Of a DNA stretch of 64,000 bases, positions 25,453-36,812 are shown in pieces. The stretch comes from Papio anubis. Lineage: Eukaryota > Chordata > Mammalia > Primates > Cercopithecidae. The stretch is from the NCBI RefSeq assembly GCF_008728515.1, contig NC_044985.1:77228155-77292154 (forward strand), written 5' to 3'. The notes under the pieces were generated by a model. The model did not search any database and had not been told where the DNA came from. It saw only the letters and a program-made list of their open reading frames with translations. Position 1 is the stretch's first letter, and each line of letters begins with the position of its first letter. Both the position numbers and the translations under genes were made by a program.

Positions 25453-25824
25453 CACTAGCGAATGAGATAAGCTTCCTGAGACCTCTCCATCCTGACTCCA
25501 CAGGAGGCAGTGAGCCCATTCACATGTCCAGCAAATTGCTACTACAACTAGCATTTAAGAAAGTCACCACACAAAAGATATCTATAACCAAGAAACTTAC
25601 ACAGTCTTTGTCACTAAAGCACCTGGAGCCAAAGCCAAAAAACTCTACACAACACATATTATAGCCACATCTTCAAGGGGGGAAATCTCATTCAAATGAA
25701 AGTAAATCCAAAAATGAGAAGAGGAAATAGCTAATCAGATAAGAAGGAACCAGAGAGATAACCTGGAAGAATGGAAAAACAGAGTGTTAAAACACCCCAA
25801 TAGGATTATACTGACTGTCCAGCA

Positions 25825-26700
25825 ATGGATCCTAACCAAAATGAAATCTTCAAAATACCAAATAAAGTATTCAAAATGTTGATTTTAAAGAAATTTAATG
25901 AGACCCAAACGAATATTGAAAGCCAATATAAGTAAATCATAAAACAATTAAGAATATGAAAGAGAGATATATGATTTTATAAATCTTCTGAAAAAAAGAT
26001 TTGTTGACAGAATTACAAAATATAGCTGTAAGCTTTAACAATAGGCTAGCATAAGCAAAAGAAAGGATTTTAGAGCCAGATGGCAGGTTTTTCAAATTAC
26101 CTATTTGAACAAAAATTCAAAAAGAGAGAATTTAAAAAAAGCTTTTGAGAAATATTGGATTATATAAAGCCTTCAAACCTATGAGTAGTAAATATTCCAG
26201 AGAGAAGAGAAAAATTGTAAAATAAAACATAAGGAAAATATATTCTAGGGAATAATTGAGAAAAAATTTTCTGGTCTTGTTAAAGTTCTAGACATCCAGA
26301 TACAATACATTTAAAGAATTCTTGGATATACACTGCAAGAAGAAACTCATCAAGGAATATAGTCATCAGACTATACAAAGTCAACAAGATAGAAAAAAAT
26401 TCTAAAATGGGCAAGAGAGAAGCATCTAATCACCTATGAAGGAAATACCATCAGACTAAGAGCAGATATATCAGCAGAAACATTACAAATGAGAAGAGAT
26501 TAGGGTTCCATTTTCAGTATTTTTAAAGAAGAAAAAGCACAAGCCAAGAATTTTGTATCCTGCTAAACTAAGTTTCCTAAGTGAAGGAGAAATAAAGTTG
26601 TTCTGAGACAAGAAAACACCAGGGAATTTGTCACCACTAGGTCAGTCCTAAAAGAAATGCTCAAAGGAGTTCTAAACATGGAAATGGAAGGGGTATACTT
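25825..26700 (+). pseudogene. L1 ORF1 relic
   Basis: An ATG at 25825 opens the phrase corresponding to the start of the conserved ORF1 region (ATGGATCCTAACCAAAATG). The coiled-coil and RNA-binding part is present but interrupted by a stop within about 40 codons and by many further stops and frameshifts. In live L1s, ORF1p is the RNA-binding chaperone of the retrotransposition particle. This copy cannot encode it. Confidence 0.75.
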
Positions 26701-26928
26701 GTCATCATAAAAACCTACAGGTCACATAAAGTAATTACACAATTGAGACCACAAAGCAAATATATAATAATTAACATTATGGCAGGAAGAAAACCTTGCA
26801 TATCAATATTAACCTTAAAGGTAAAGGGAATATATGCTCCACTTAAAATATGTCAGTTGGCAGAATGGATAAAAATATAAAAACTTTCTAAACATAAGCT
26901 GCATATAAAAAACCCACCTGATAAGATT

Positions 26929-27107
26929 TGGATTGGTGTTCCTACTAAATCTCATGTAGAATTGTAATCCTCAGTGTCAGAGGGGGGACCTAGTGGGAGG
27001 TAATTTGGTCATGGGGATGGGTTCTCATAAATGGTTTAGCGCCACCCACTTGGTACTGTTCTCATGATAGTGCGTTCTTGTGAGATTTAATTGTTTAAGA
27101 ATGTGGC
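26929..27107 (+). mobile_element. MST/MLT1A-type LTR, 5' half
   Basis: Starts TGATAAGATTTGG and carries 'CCTAGTGGGAGGTAATTTGG' and 'GTTCTCATGATAGTGCGTTC'. It stops at GTGGC where an Alu fragment begins; the 3' half is absent. It abuts L1 ORF2 on its left. Confidence 0.75.
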
Positions 27108-27215
27108 GGCCAGGTGCAGTGGCTCACGTCTGTAATCCCAGCACTTTGGGAGGCCAAGGTGGGCAGATCATGAGGTCAGGAGATTGAGACCATCCTGGTT
27201 AGAATGGTGAAACCC
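27108..27215 (+). mobile_element. Alu fragment (left arm, ~108 bp)
   Basis: Starts GGCCAGGTGCAGTGGCTC and ends at GTGAAACCCA with no linker, right arm or A-tail. It is cut directly against inverted L1 sequence, so its 3' loss is a rearrangement breakpoint. Confidence 0.88.
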
Positions 27216-27467
27216 ATTTAGGATTGTTTTACATAATTCCCTGAAGAATGACCTTGGCAGTTTAATAGGAATTGCATCAAACCTGTAGATGGCTTTGGGC
27301 AGTACAATTTAATGATACTGATTCTTCTGATCCATGAGCATGAGATACATTTTCCACTAGTTTGTGTCATATATGATTTATTTAATCAATGTTTTGTAGT
27401 TCTCTTTGTAGATATGTGTCATTTTCTTGGTTAAATATATTCCTAGGTATAAATTTTAGCAAATTTT
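27216..27467 (-). mobile_element. Inverted L1 ORF2 segment, copy of 28236-28478
   Basis: Antisense L1 ORF2. Its reverse complement matches the downstream plus-strand L1 at 28236-28478 at about 93% by eye, with shared oddities such as a short deletion after ATCATTAAA before TTGTACTGCCC. This is far closer than two unrelated old L1 copies should be. Confidence 0.85.
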
Positions 27468-27477
27468 AAATAGCAAG

Positions 27478-27702
27478 AGAGAGAGACAGAGAGAGAGAGA
27501 GAGAGGAGGTGCTACACACTTTTAAATAACCAGATCTCATGATAACCCACTTACTATGGTGACCAAAGAAGATGGTGCTAAATGATTCATGAGAAACTAC
27601 ACTCATGATCCAATTACCTCTCAACAGGCCTCACCTGTTGGGGATTAGGGATTACATTTCAACATGAGATTTGGGTGAGGACACAAGATTCAAACCATAT
27701 CA
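27478..27702 (-). mobile_element. MST/MLT1A-type LTR, 5' half, inverted
   Basis: Ends on the plus strand with TTCAAACCATATCA, the complement of the TGATATGGTTTG start. It runs leftwards to the CT-rich middle of the LTR, visible as (GA)n at 27478-27509, and lacks the 3' half. It faces the half LTR at 26929. L1 ORF2 resumes immediately at 27703. Confidence 0.78.
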
Positions 27703-29225
27703 GTGATTTACCGTATAAAAGAATTAAAAACAAAACCCACAGAATCATCTCAAAAGATTGAGAAAAAACAATTAATAAAATTTGTTATTCTTTCATGACA
27801 AAAACCCTTGCCAAACTAGGAATAGAGGGAACATACCTCAAAATAATAAAAACTATATATAACAAACCCACAGCCAGCAACATTAAACAGAATGGGGAAA
27901 AGCATTCTCCCTAAGAAACAGGACAAGACAAGGATGCCTACTTTCACCACTGCTATTCAATATAGTACTGGAAGTGCTAGCTAGAGAAATCAAGCAAAAG
28001 AAAGAAATGAAAAACATTTAAATTGGAAAACAGAAAGTCAAATTATCTCTGCCCACTGTTGATATAATCTTATACCTAGTAAGCCCTAAAGACTTCTCCA
28101 AAAGACTTCTAGATTTGATAAATTACTTCAGTAAATTTTCAGGATATAAAATCAACATACAAAAATCAGTAGTATTTCTATACACCAATACCAATCAAGC
28201 TGAGAACCAAATCAAGAACTCAATCCCATTTACAATTTGCTAAAAATTATACCTAGGAATATAGTTAACCAACAAAATGACAGATATCTACAAGGAGAAC
28301 TACAAAACATTGATTAAATAAATCATATATGACATAAACTAATGGAAAAAGTATCTCATGCTCATGGATTAGAAGAATCAGTATCATTAAATTGTACTGC
28401 CCAAAGCAATCTACAGGTTCAAGGCAATTCCCATCAAACTACCAAGGTCATTCTTCAGAGAATTATGTAAAACAATCCAAAAATTTCATCAGCAAAGAAA
28501 AATAGCCCAAATAAAGTAATCTTAAGCAAAATGGAAAAAAGCTCTAGGCATCACATTACCTGACTTCAAATGATATTATAAGGTTACAGTAACCAAAACA
28601 GCACAGTACTGGTATAAAAATAGACACATCAATCAATGGAACAGAGTACAGAGACAGAAATAAAGCCACATATCTACAACCATATGATCTTTGACAAAGT
28701 CCATGAAAGTATGCACTAGTAAAAGAACATGCTATAAAATAAATGGTGGTGGAAAAAACGGAGACTCACATGCTGAGGAATGAAGCTGTACCCCTACCTT
28801 ACACCATATACAAACTAGCTCAAGAGGAATTAAAGTTTAAAGATAAAATTTCTAGTAGAAAACCTAGGAAAAACTATGGCCATTTCTTTAGGAAAATAAT
28901 TTATGATAAAATTCTCAGAAGGACACACAACTAAAACAAAAATAAACAAACAGGATTTAAATAAACTAAACATACAAAAGAAATAATCAACAAAGTAAAA
29001 CAGACAACCTACACATGTGAGAAAATATTTGCAAACAGTACATCCAATAGAGCGTTAATACCCAGAATTTACTAGGAACTCAAACTACTCAACAAGAAAA
29101 AAACAAAAACCTCATTAAAAAGTGGGCAAAGGACATGAACAGACACTTTTCAAAGGAAGACATACAAGTGGCCAGCAAACATGTGAAAAGATGCTTAACA
29201 TCACTAATCATCTAAGAAATGTCCA

Positions 29226-29545
29226 TTTTTTATTTTATTTTATTTTATTATTATTTTTTCAGACAGAGTCTTGCTCCATTGCCCATGCTGGAGAGCAGTG
29301 GTGCTATCTTGGCTCACTGCAACCTCCACCTCCAGGGCTCAAGCAATTCTCCTGCCTCAGCCTCCCAAGTAATTGGGACTACAGACAGGTATGCACCACT
29401 ATGCTCGGCTAATGTTTTGTATTTTTAGTAGAGACGGGGTTTCAGCAGGTTGGCCAGCTGGTCTCAAACTCATGACCTCAGGTGATCTGCTCACCTTGGC
29501 CTCCCAAAGTGCTGTGACTACAGGCGTGAGCCAATGCATCCAGTC
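29226..29545 (-). mobile_element. Alu (AluS/J grade) in L1 ORF2
   Basis: Full-length reverse-strand Alu with a (TTTTA)n head and the end CCAATGCATCCAGTC. Flanking AGAAATG-type duplications at about 29215 and 29546. It sits in L1 ORF2, which reads on across it. Confidence 0.9.
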
Positions 29546-29877
29546 AGAAATGCACAATTAAACCACATTAATTTAAAGTCAACGAATAACCTGTCTTGGT
29601 GAAGATGCAGAGAAAAAGAAATACTTACACACTGTTGGTAGGAATTAGTACAACCTCTATGGAAAACAGTATGAAGAATTCTCAAATAACTAACAATAGA
29701 ACTACTAATTGATCCAGAAATCCCACTACTGGGTATCTACCCAAAGGGGAAAAATTACTTAATCAAAGAGACACCTGCAGTCATATGTTTACTGCATCAC
29801 TACTCACAATAGCAAAGCCATGGAAGCAATCTAAGCACTCATCAACAAGTGACTGGATTAAAAATGCGGTGTCTATA

Positions 29878-29975
29878 TGCATATATACATACACATATAC
29901 ATATGCATGTATATACACACACACACATATATGTATACACACATTTTACACACACACACACCCAACATGGATATA
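29878..29975. repeat. (TA)n/(CA)n microsatellite at L1 inversion junction
   Basis: Mixed ATATAC, ACACATAT and (CA)n runs expanded from the L1 'tatatacac' motif. Confidence 0.85.
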
Positions 29976-30125
29976 TATCCATGTGGTACTCCTTGTTTAG
30001 CTCCCGCTTATACATGAGATCATGAGGTGGTTGACTTTCCAAGTCCATTTACCGAAGGTAATGGGCTGAGTTCTCTCTGTGTTGCTGCAAAAGACATGGA
30101 ATGCTACTCTTCCATATAAAAGAAA
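29975..30125 (-). mobile_element. Inverted 3' segment of the same L1
   Basis: The plus strand reads 'TTGTTTAGCTCCCGCTTATA' and 'GTTGCTGCAAAAGACATGGA', the complement of the L1 segment that should directly follow position 29877 in sense orientation. It therefore looks like an in-place inversion beside the microsatellite. Confidence 0.7.
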
Positions 30126-30194
30126 AAAAAAATCGCATCTACTAAGAAGTGTGAGTGTGTGTGCATATTCTACTGCACTATGTAGATCTGCTAA

Positions 30195-31190
30195 TGAGTT
30201 TAATAAAACAGGTGATAGGAAGCACCATGCATTTTCCATATTACATTTAAGGAAACACTGTCTTTTTTCACTATTAAATATTATATTGCTTGGGGTTTCT
30301 GGTGGACAGCATTTATTCTAAGAAATTATTTGCTTTTCTATCCTAGTGGCTATAAAATGTTTCAAAGTAATTTCTGCATCCACTGAGATTATCATATAGT
30401 TTCATCGTTTAATCTGTTAATATGATTACCTTTCTTATTTTCCAATGTTAGTCTTTCCATTCCTAAAACGTTCCTCACTTTAGTATGATGCAAAGATACT
30501 GGAAGATTTTTTATTTGTTACTGCATTGAATTCATTAACTAAACCTATAAATAATGTACTATCTTGGCTAACATTGATTTCAGGATTCTACTTGGCAGTT
30601 TAAATAGATTGGGAAGAATTTTTTTTTAAATGTTTATCTTCTTAAGGATAGTTTATACAAGATTTATATAAGTAATCTGGTTGGGAAAGTTGGAAAACCT
30701 GACCTGGGCCTTGCATATGTGCATTATTTTCTACTGTTGCAATTTTTTACAAGTTACTTTAATTCTAATTATGCATTATATTTGTTTTCATATCAGTTTG
30801 GTAAGCTGAGTTTCCTTAGAAAATTTTTAAATTTTTCAATTTTATTACTATATATTTTTACATTTTAGATTTTAAGTTTGTTTTCTATACATTTAGTCAT
30901 TTCCCACTTTGCATTATTATAACTCTTTTAATTACACCTGTTTCAAAATTACACCTGTTGACAAAAACTCATTATTGTTGATTCATTCTACTACTTTTAA
31001 GTGTGTGCTCTTTTTAATTTTTGTGATATATTTTTTCATTTACTTTCTTTTAGTTTGATTCATTGTTTTACGTTGTTATTGTTTGAAGTTGGATTTTCAA
31101 ACCACTATTCTACGTTTCAAAGACAATTTTGGTTTTCCTTTAATCTCCGTTGTTCTACATTCTCTTTGCATTCCCAGTTCAGCACTGTAT
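30195..31190 (-). mobile_element. Ancient L1M ORF2 fragment
   Basis: Reverse complement of L1 ORF2: 'CTGTCTTTTTTCACTATTAA', 'TTCTGCATCCACTGAGATTA' and 'GTTTAATCTGTTAATATGAT' follow the order of the conserved region. Matching is clear to about 30640 and fades after that. Subfamily not determined. Confidence 0.55.
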
Positions 31191-33751
31191 TTTAGTTGAT
31201 GCTATATTATAAATATCTAGAAGTTTTAGGTGATAAGCAGCAAATGCAAATGGGGTTTCCATTTATCTGGTTCACATATTGCCATAGGTATATCTCAATT
31301 ACACTTTAATACCCTCCAGTGACGCTTTTCCTATTACAACTCAACCAAAATGGTTCATGCTAATGGACAATATTCAACAGAACCTTCAAGCACACTGTTT
31401 CTCTGAACATTTATTTTTCTTAGTTTCAATGTCACCCCTTTTTTTTTTTAATTGTGCTTAAACATCTTCTCTTTCGTAGTCTTTCTGCTGCCTCTTCTCT
31501 TTATATCTATTTATGTAATTGCTTTTCAGCAGTTGATCCTGAGGTCTTTTCTGATTTCTTGTCACACTTTCTTTTAATTAATTTACCTATTCAAATGGCT
31601 CAAAATATATCTGTTAATAATTTTTAAATGTGTTCCTGTAGATGGGTGCTACCTTCTGAGTGGAGACTGATCAAGCTAACACCTCTCTTGACATTATCAA
31701 TAGGGTGGCTGCTGTATTATTGCCCATGCCGGAAGACTTATTATTTTTCTTGTTTTTCCTACATGACCCTTGTATCTGTTCTTTGTTCTTAAAGTTTAGT
31801 GAACTTTTCAAAGTGTACCTTGGTTTTGTTATATATATATTACTTTTATTTCTTCTTTTTTCTTTTTTTCTCTTTTTGACATTAAGCAAGCTATACTTTC
31901 CTTTGGTTCACATGTTCTGCCATTAAGTCTGTCATTGCAGATAAGCTTTCTTCAATTATTAAGTGATTGGCTTTCAATCTCTATATAAAATCTAATCACT
32001 TTACTCAGAGGTGCTTAAATAACACATGTGTGGTTAATTGCTTGGCAGGAAAACCCCAAACCATTTGCTCTGATGATTTCAGGGCAGGGATTTATGCCCA
32101 TTTTCAAAAAGTACATGGACTATTATGGTAGAACTATTGGAACATTCTAATACATGGTTTTGTAATGTTGGAAACTGTGAGAATACCTTCAAAATGACTA
32201 TCCCCATTTTAAAGTATGGTGTTATATATGCAGGAATAACATTAGAAATCAGTGTTGGAATATTAAAAAATAGTATTCCAGTCATTTTAAAGTGAGCACC
32301 TTGCTAAGTTTAGAATTTCAGTCAAATTTGTGCAACATAATCACAGACCTTTTACAAGAGTGTCATTTGAACTAGTCTATTAGCCTTGTCCAAATTAGTC
32401 CAATTGTTTATAAGGTATTAAATGCACTACAAAGCCTAACATGTTTGCTATGCTCCATAATCATAGCACCTGTTAAACAGCCTACTGCAGCTGTACTTTT
32501 AGCAGATTACAGGCCATTAGGCAAGTTATACAGTACCTTCTTTTTATAACCTAATTTCTCTTCTTTTGCATAGTGACTTTCTGGATCATAAAATGAGAAC
32601 TTTTTCACAACCTTTCACTGATTGAGATGAGGATAGTGGTTTTAACATTATTAGGATGCTCAGATACAACTTGCAAATGCTGTGGTAAAATGCAGTAGTA
32701 AAATATTTCATTAACTTTTAATTCAGTTTAATATTGGTTTTTTTTTCCCTTGGGACTGGATGTCTTTAGATTTATCATGCTCTTTTTGGAATAGTTTCTT
32801 GAAAAAAAGTTAAAAGTAAAACTGTAGAGTAAGAAAACACAAAAGCCTGTATTAAATTTTTTTTTTCAGGATCCAAACAGTTGCCAAATGGAAGAAACAT
32901 CTGGCATCTATTTTATTCCCTCATTAATTTTGTAAGCATTTTCAGGTTGTCTAAATCATCAAAACTCTTCTGTGTATGCAGACACATACACACAAACTTA
33001 TCTTTAGAGTAATAAAGAATGTAAAATAGGTAAGGCAATTTATTCACTTACTCCAGATGCAATAGGAACCCAGAGCTTTAAGCATTCTGTTTGGTACTTG
33101 CAATAAAACGCTGAGAAAATCTAACTTAACTAATGTTTGTTGCCTGTTCTCATGCAGCTTACAGTTTCCTGGGGATGACAAAATAAATAAACAAATAAGA
33201 AAAACAAATAGCAATGATGTTATACATATCCCCACTCTATAAATGCATATATACAATATATATCAATATCATAGCATATCTACACATTATTAAACTGTGA
33301 AGCAGAAGTGTTTGAAAATGTGCAAACACACCGGAAAAAAAAAAAAAAAAAACCCAAAAAAACCAAGAAGGTCACAGTGTGCTATGGCTCATCATAAACC
33401 TAAAGAAGTAATACATTTATTGAAATTTATTGTTAAATAGGTGCCACAGGAGTAGGGTACGTGGGGTAGGAAATAAAGAATTTTTCTTCAGAGAAAAGCC
33501 ACAGATGCAGGAGTTCTGTGGTAAAGGTTGCACAGGGAAGTTGGAAAATTGAGAGAAGACCAGTATAACTGGACCACAAAAACAAGTGGGTGGATCACAC
33601 TGGGTGATCCTCCAGACATTCTCTGAGGCAGCTCACTTAGCACTTTGTCATCAGAGTTGGTTTCAGTCTTTACCTCAAGTGCAACGGAAAACTGGAAGGT
33701 GCTTTTCAGCCAGGGTGTCAGCTGATCAAATTTGCATTAAACATTCATTCG
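31191..33751. other. Unannotated stretch
   Basis: About 2.6 kb with no recognised repeat, exon or RNA gene. T-rich at 31740-31880. The 32040-32560 part is less repetitive and more balanced in composition. An A19 run lies at about 33336-33354. Confidence 0.4.
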
Positions 33752-33756
33752 GCTGC

Positions 33757-34119
33757 TGATATGGTTTGGCTGTGTTCCCACCCAAATCTCATCTCATCTT
33801 TACTTGTAGCTCCCATAATTCCTACATGTTATGGGAAGGATCCGGTGGGAGATAATTGAATCACGGAGGCAGTTTACCCCATGCTGTTCTCGTAGTAGTG
33901 AATAAGTCTCACGAAATCTGATGGTTTTTAAAGAGGTTTCCCTTTTCGCTTGATTCTCATTCTCTCTTGTCCGCTCCTGAGACCTGCCATTCACCTTCTG
34001 TCATGATTGTGAGGCCTCCTCAGCCACATGGAACTGTAAGTCCATTAAACCTCTTTTTGTTTCTAAACTACCCAGTCTCAGGTGTGTTTTTATCAGCAGC
34101 GTGAAAACGGACTAATACA
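33757..34119 (+). mobile_element. THE1/MST LTR (ERVL-MaLR), solo
   Basis: Starts TGATATGGTTTGGCTGTG and ends AACGGACTAATACA, 363 bp. It contains 'GGTGGGAGATAATTGAATC', 'AATAAGTCTCACGAAATCTG' and 'CCATTAAACCTCTTTTTG'. 5-bp target duplication GCTGC (33752-33756) and GTTGC (34120-34124), one mismatch. No internal proviral region remains. Confidence 0.93.
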
Positions 34120-34124
34120 GTTGC

Positions 34125-34587
34125 TGTACGGAGAATGAAAATGGAGAACGGACAATGGGGTGTAATAAATACATATATAGTCATGGAAACAGGCCATAGA
34201 AGATCTCATTCTGCTACAAATTTTAGTTAAGAAATTGATTTCTACCTTATCCTTTCTGGAGTTTTCATATGATTTTAAAGGTAGATTTATGTGGTCCTAA
34301 CATTAAAAAAGAAAAAGACCCATTGGAACAATGGCACTGTGGGAGTGAATAAGAATTTGCTTAAGAAATAATCTGAGAGCAATTATGACACACTGTGCCA
34401 TTTATGATATTTAAGATGTCAATAATTAATATCAGTATTTCTGGGTTTGAAACTATTGCAAGGTTGTGAAAGAAGAGTGGCAGAAAATAATCAAGTTAGC
34501 ATCTTTACCAATGGTAAAGCCATAAGGGAGGTCACGGTTTACCTGGCCAAATGGCTCAGGGAAATGGTACTCAAAAGTGAAAAACCA
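34125..34587. other. Unannotated stretch before an L1 5' end
   Basis: No recognised repeat. A 69-aa frame at 34447-34656 runs across the L1 start and is not a gene. Confidence 0.4.
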
Positions 34588-35274
34588 AGGTGTAGAGCAA
34601 GATGGCAAAAGGAAACCTACGCCACTTGTCCCCCAGGATGGAACACCAAATTTTAACCACTATCTACACTTACAAAACATTGTCACAAGAATCGAAAATT
34701 AGGTGAGCAATTACAGTAACTATTTTGAACTTCATATTGCTAAAAGAGGCATTGAGGAGGGCAGGAGAGACAGGTTTGAATCTCTGATGCCACACTTCTC
34801 TCATCCCCCAGCAGCAGCCACGTAGCCCTGAGAAAGAAACTTCACACTTTGGGGAGGGAGAGGGCAGTGACTGGGGGACTTTACTGAACTCAGTGCTTCC
34901 CTGTCACAGTGAAGAATAAAGCCATGCTGGGCTCAGCTTGCACTCATGCATGGAGGGAGTATTTGGACCAGCTCTCACCAGAGTGGAACTGCTTGTGCCA
35001 GCAGTCAGAACTTGAGTTTCTCGGCGAGCCTTGCCATCGTAGGCTCTGGGCTCCTAGGTAAACTTAAAAAGCAGTCTAACACACAAGGATTGTGATACCT
35101 AGGCAACTCCTAATGCTAGCTTGGCTTAGAGCCAGTGTAGTAGGATGGCACATGACCTAGGGAGACACCAGCTGGCACAGCTATAAGAATGCTTGCACCA
35201 TCCCTTTTCCAATCTTAGGCAGTGAATCTTGCAGCAATAAAAGTGACTCCCTCCTTTTGCTTAAGAAGATGAGA

Positions 35275-35579
35275 GGCTGGGCATGGTGGCTCACGCATGT
35301 AATCCCAGCACTTTGGGAGGCCAAGGCAGGTGGATCACCTGAGGTCAGGAGTTTGAGACCAGCCTGGTCAACATGGTGAAACCCCATCTTAACCAAAAAT
35401 ACAAAAAGTATCCAGGTGCAGTGGTATACATCTGTAGTCCCAGCTACTCAGGAGGCTGAGGCAGGAGAATTGCTTGATCTCGATAGGTGGAGGTTGCAGT
35501 GAACCGAGATCGTGCCACTGCACTCCAGCTAGGCGACAAGAGTGAAAGTTCATCTCAAAAAAAAAAAAAAAAAAAAAAA
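35275..35579 (+). mobile_element. AluS in L1 5' UTR
   Basis: Full-length Alu starting GGCTGGGCATGGTGGCTC with an A21 tail. 'GATCACCTGAGGTCAGGAG' is AluS-type. L1 5' UTR sequence continues on both sides. Confidence 0.95.
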
Positions 35580-35589
35580 GGAATGTGAA

Positions 35590-36420
35590 TAAGTACATGA
35601 GAATGAAGAGTAAAAAGGAATTTGTCTTGCATCTTGGATACCAGCTCAACAACAGTAAGATAGGGCAATAGAAAGAGTCATGAGGCCCCCATTCCATATC
35701 CCAGCTCCTAGACAACATTGCTAGACACACCTTGGGCCAAAAGGAAATCTTCTGCCTTGAGGTAAAAGATCCAGTCTTGGTTGTTGTTGACTAAAGAGAG
35801 ATTGGACCCTGAATAACCAACAGTGATATGTAGGAAATGTGCTGTGGGCTCTTGTGGCTATAGTGAAAGACTCTTTATGTCTGAGAGAAACAAAGAGAAA
35901 AGTAAAGGAGACTTTGTTTTCCACATTAGGTACTGTCTCAGCCATAGTAGGATAGAGCAACAAGCAGGCTTTTGGGGTACCTGAGTTCAGACCTAAGCTC
36001 CTAGATAGCATTTCTGGACCTGCCTTGGGCCAGAGAGGAGTGCACAGCCATGAAGATTAGTCCTAGGCCTGGCAGTTTTTAGCACAAGCTGACAGAGGAG
36101 ACCTTGGACTTCAATTGACCATCAGCAGTCATCTGGCAAAACTTCCATGGACCAGTGCTGGTGGTGGACATAGGGATAAGCTCTTCTGCTTGTGGAAAGA
36201 GGAAGAAAGAGCAGGAAAGACTCGTACTGTGGTATGAATGTCAACTTATCCACAGTAAAATAGAACATGTAAATTGCTAACTAACATTTCTGACTCTAAT
36301 CCCTGACTCCCAGACAGCATCTCCGGACATGCCTGGGGCCTGGGGGAACTCATGGCCTTATAGGAAAGGGTTTTATGCAAGACCCAGTACTGTGCTGGCT
36401 TCAAGTCTGACCCAGTGCAG
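35590..36420 (+). repeat. Three ~300-bp tandem units in L1 5' UTR
   Basis: Anchor 'GCTCCTAGACAACATTGCTA' and its variants occur at 35704, 35997 and 36306, and an 'AGTAAAAAGGAATTTGTCT'-type anchor occurs at about 35606, 35897 and 36211, giving periods of about 291-314 bp. The third copy is the most diverged. Confidence 0.82.
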
Positions 36421-36483
36421 TCTCAGTGGTAATGGCCACAGGGGTCCTTTCCTCAGAACACCCCCAGCTCTGGGTGGCTCAGC

Positions 36484-36488
<5 letters not shown>

Positions 36489-36528
<40 letters not shown>
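36489..36528 (+). repeat. Pure (GA)20 microsatellite
   Basis: Forty bases of uninterrupted GA inside the L1 5' UTR. Confidence 0.95.
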
Positions 36529-36531
<3 letters not shown>

Positions 36532-36812
36532 TGTTTGGGAGAAAATAAGAGAAAAAAACTAGACTCCTTCTGATAATCCAGATAATTCTTCTAGCATTTA
36601 CCCAAGACCACCAAGGCAGTATCTCCATGAGTCTGCAAAACCACAGCATTATTGGTATTCAAAGAGCCTAAGCCCCTTCAAATACTGCAAAAGCCTCCCC
36701 AAGAAGAATAGGCACAAACAAGCCCAGACTGTGAAAACTACAATAAATACCTCACTCTTCAATGCCTTGACACCAGTGAAAATCAAGAAGCACCTACGCC
36801 ATCCAGGAAAAC

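Larger units (their letters stand above)
23750..30125 (+). mobile_element. Rearranged L1 with 5' UTR, ORF1 and ORF2 relics
   Basis: Old plus-strand L1. The 5' UTR (about 23750-25820) is GC-richer than the surroundings and holds a tandem array. The ORF1 relic follows, then the start of ORF2 (endonuclease region near 26820-26928). A scrambled insert at 26929-27702 coincides with the loss of roughly 1.7 kb of ORF2. ORF2 resumes at 27703 in the reverse transcriptase region and runs to about 29877, split by an Alu at 29226-29545. The last piece (29975-30125) is the next L1 segment in inverted orientation. The exact 5' start is uncertain, and no frame is intact. Confidence 0.85.

Noticed and set aside
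25323..25664. 113-aa plus-strand open frame
   Set aside because: Lies in the L1 5' UTR and partly in the inverted-repeat arm; not a cellular gene.
33336..33354. A19 run as the tail of a processed pseudogene
   Set aside because: No AATAAA at the right distance, no recognisable transcript upstream, no target duplication seen.
35389..35730. 113-aa minus-strand open frame
   Set aside because: Antisense Alu plus L1 5' UTR; Alu-derived phrase and phenylalanine run.
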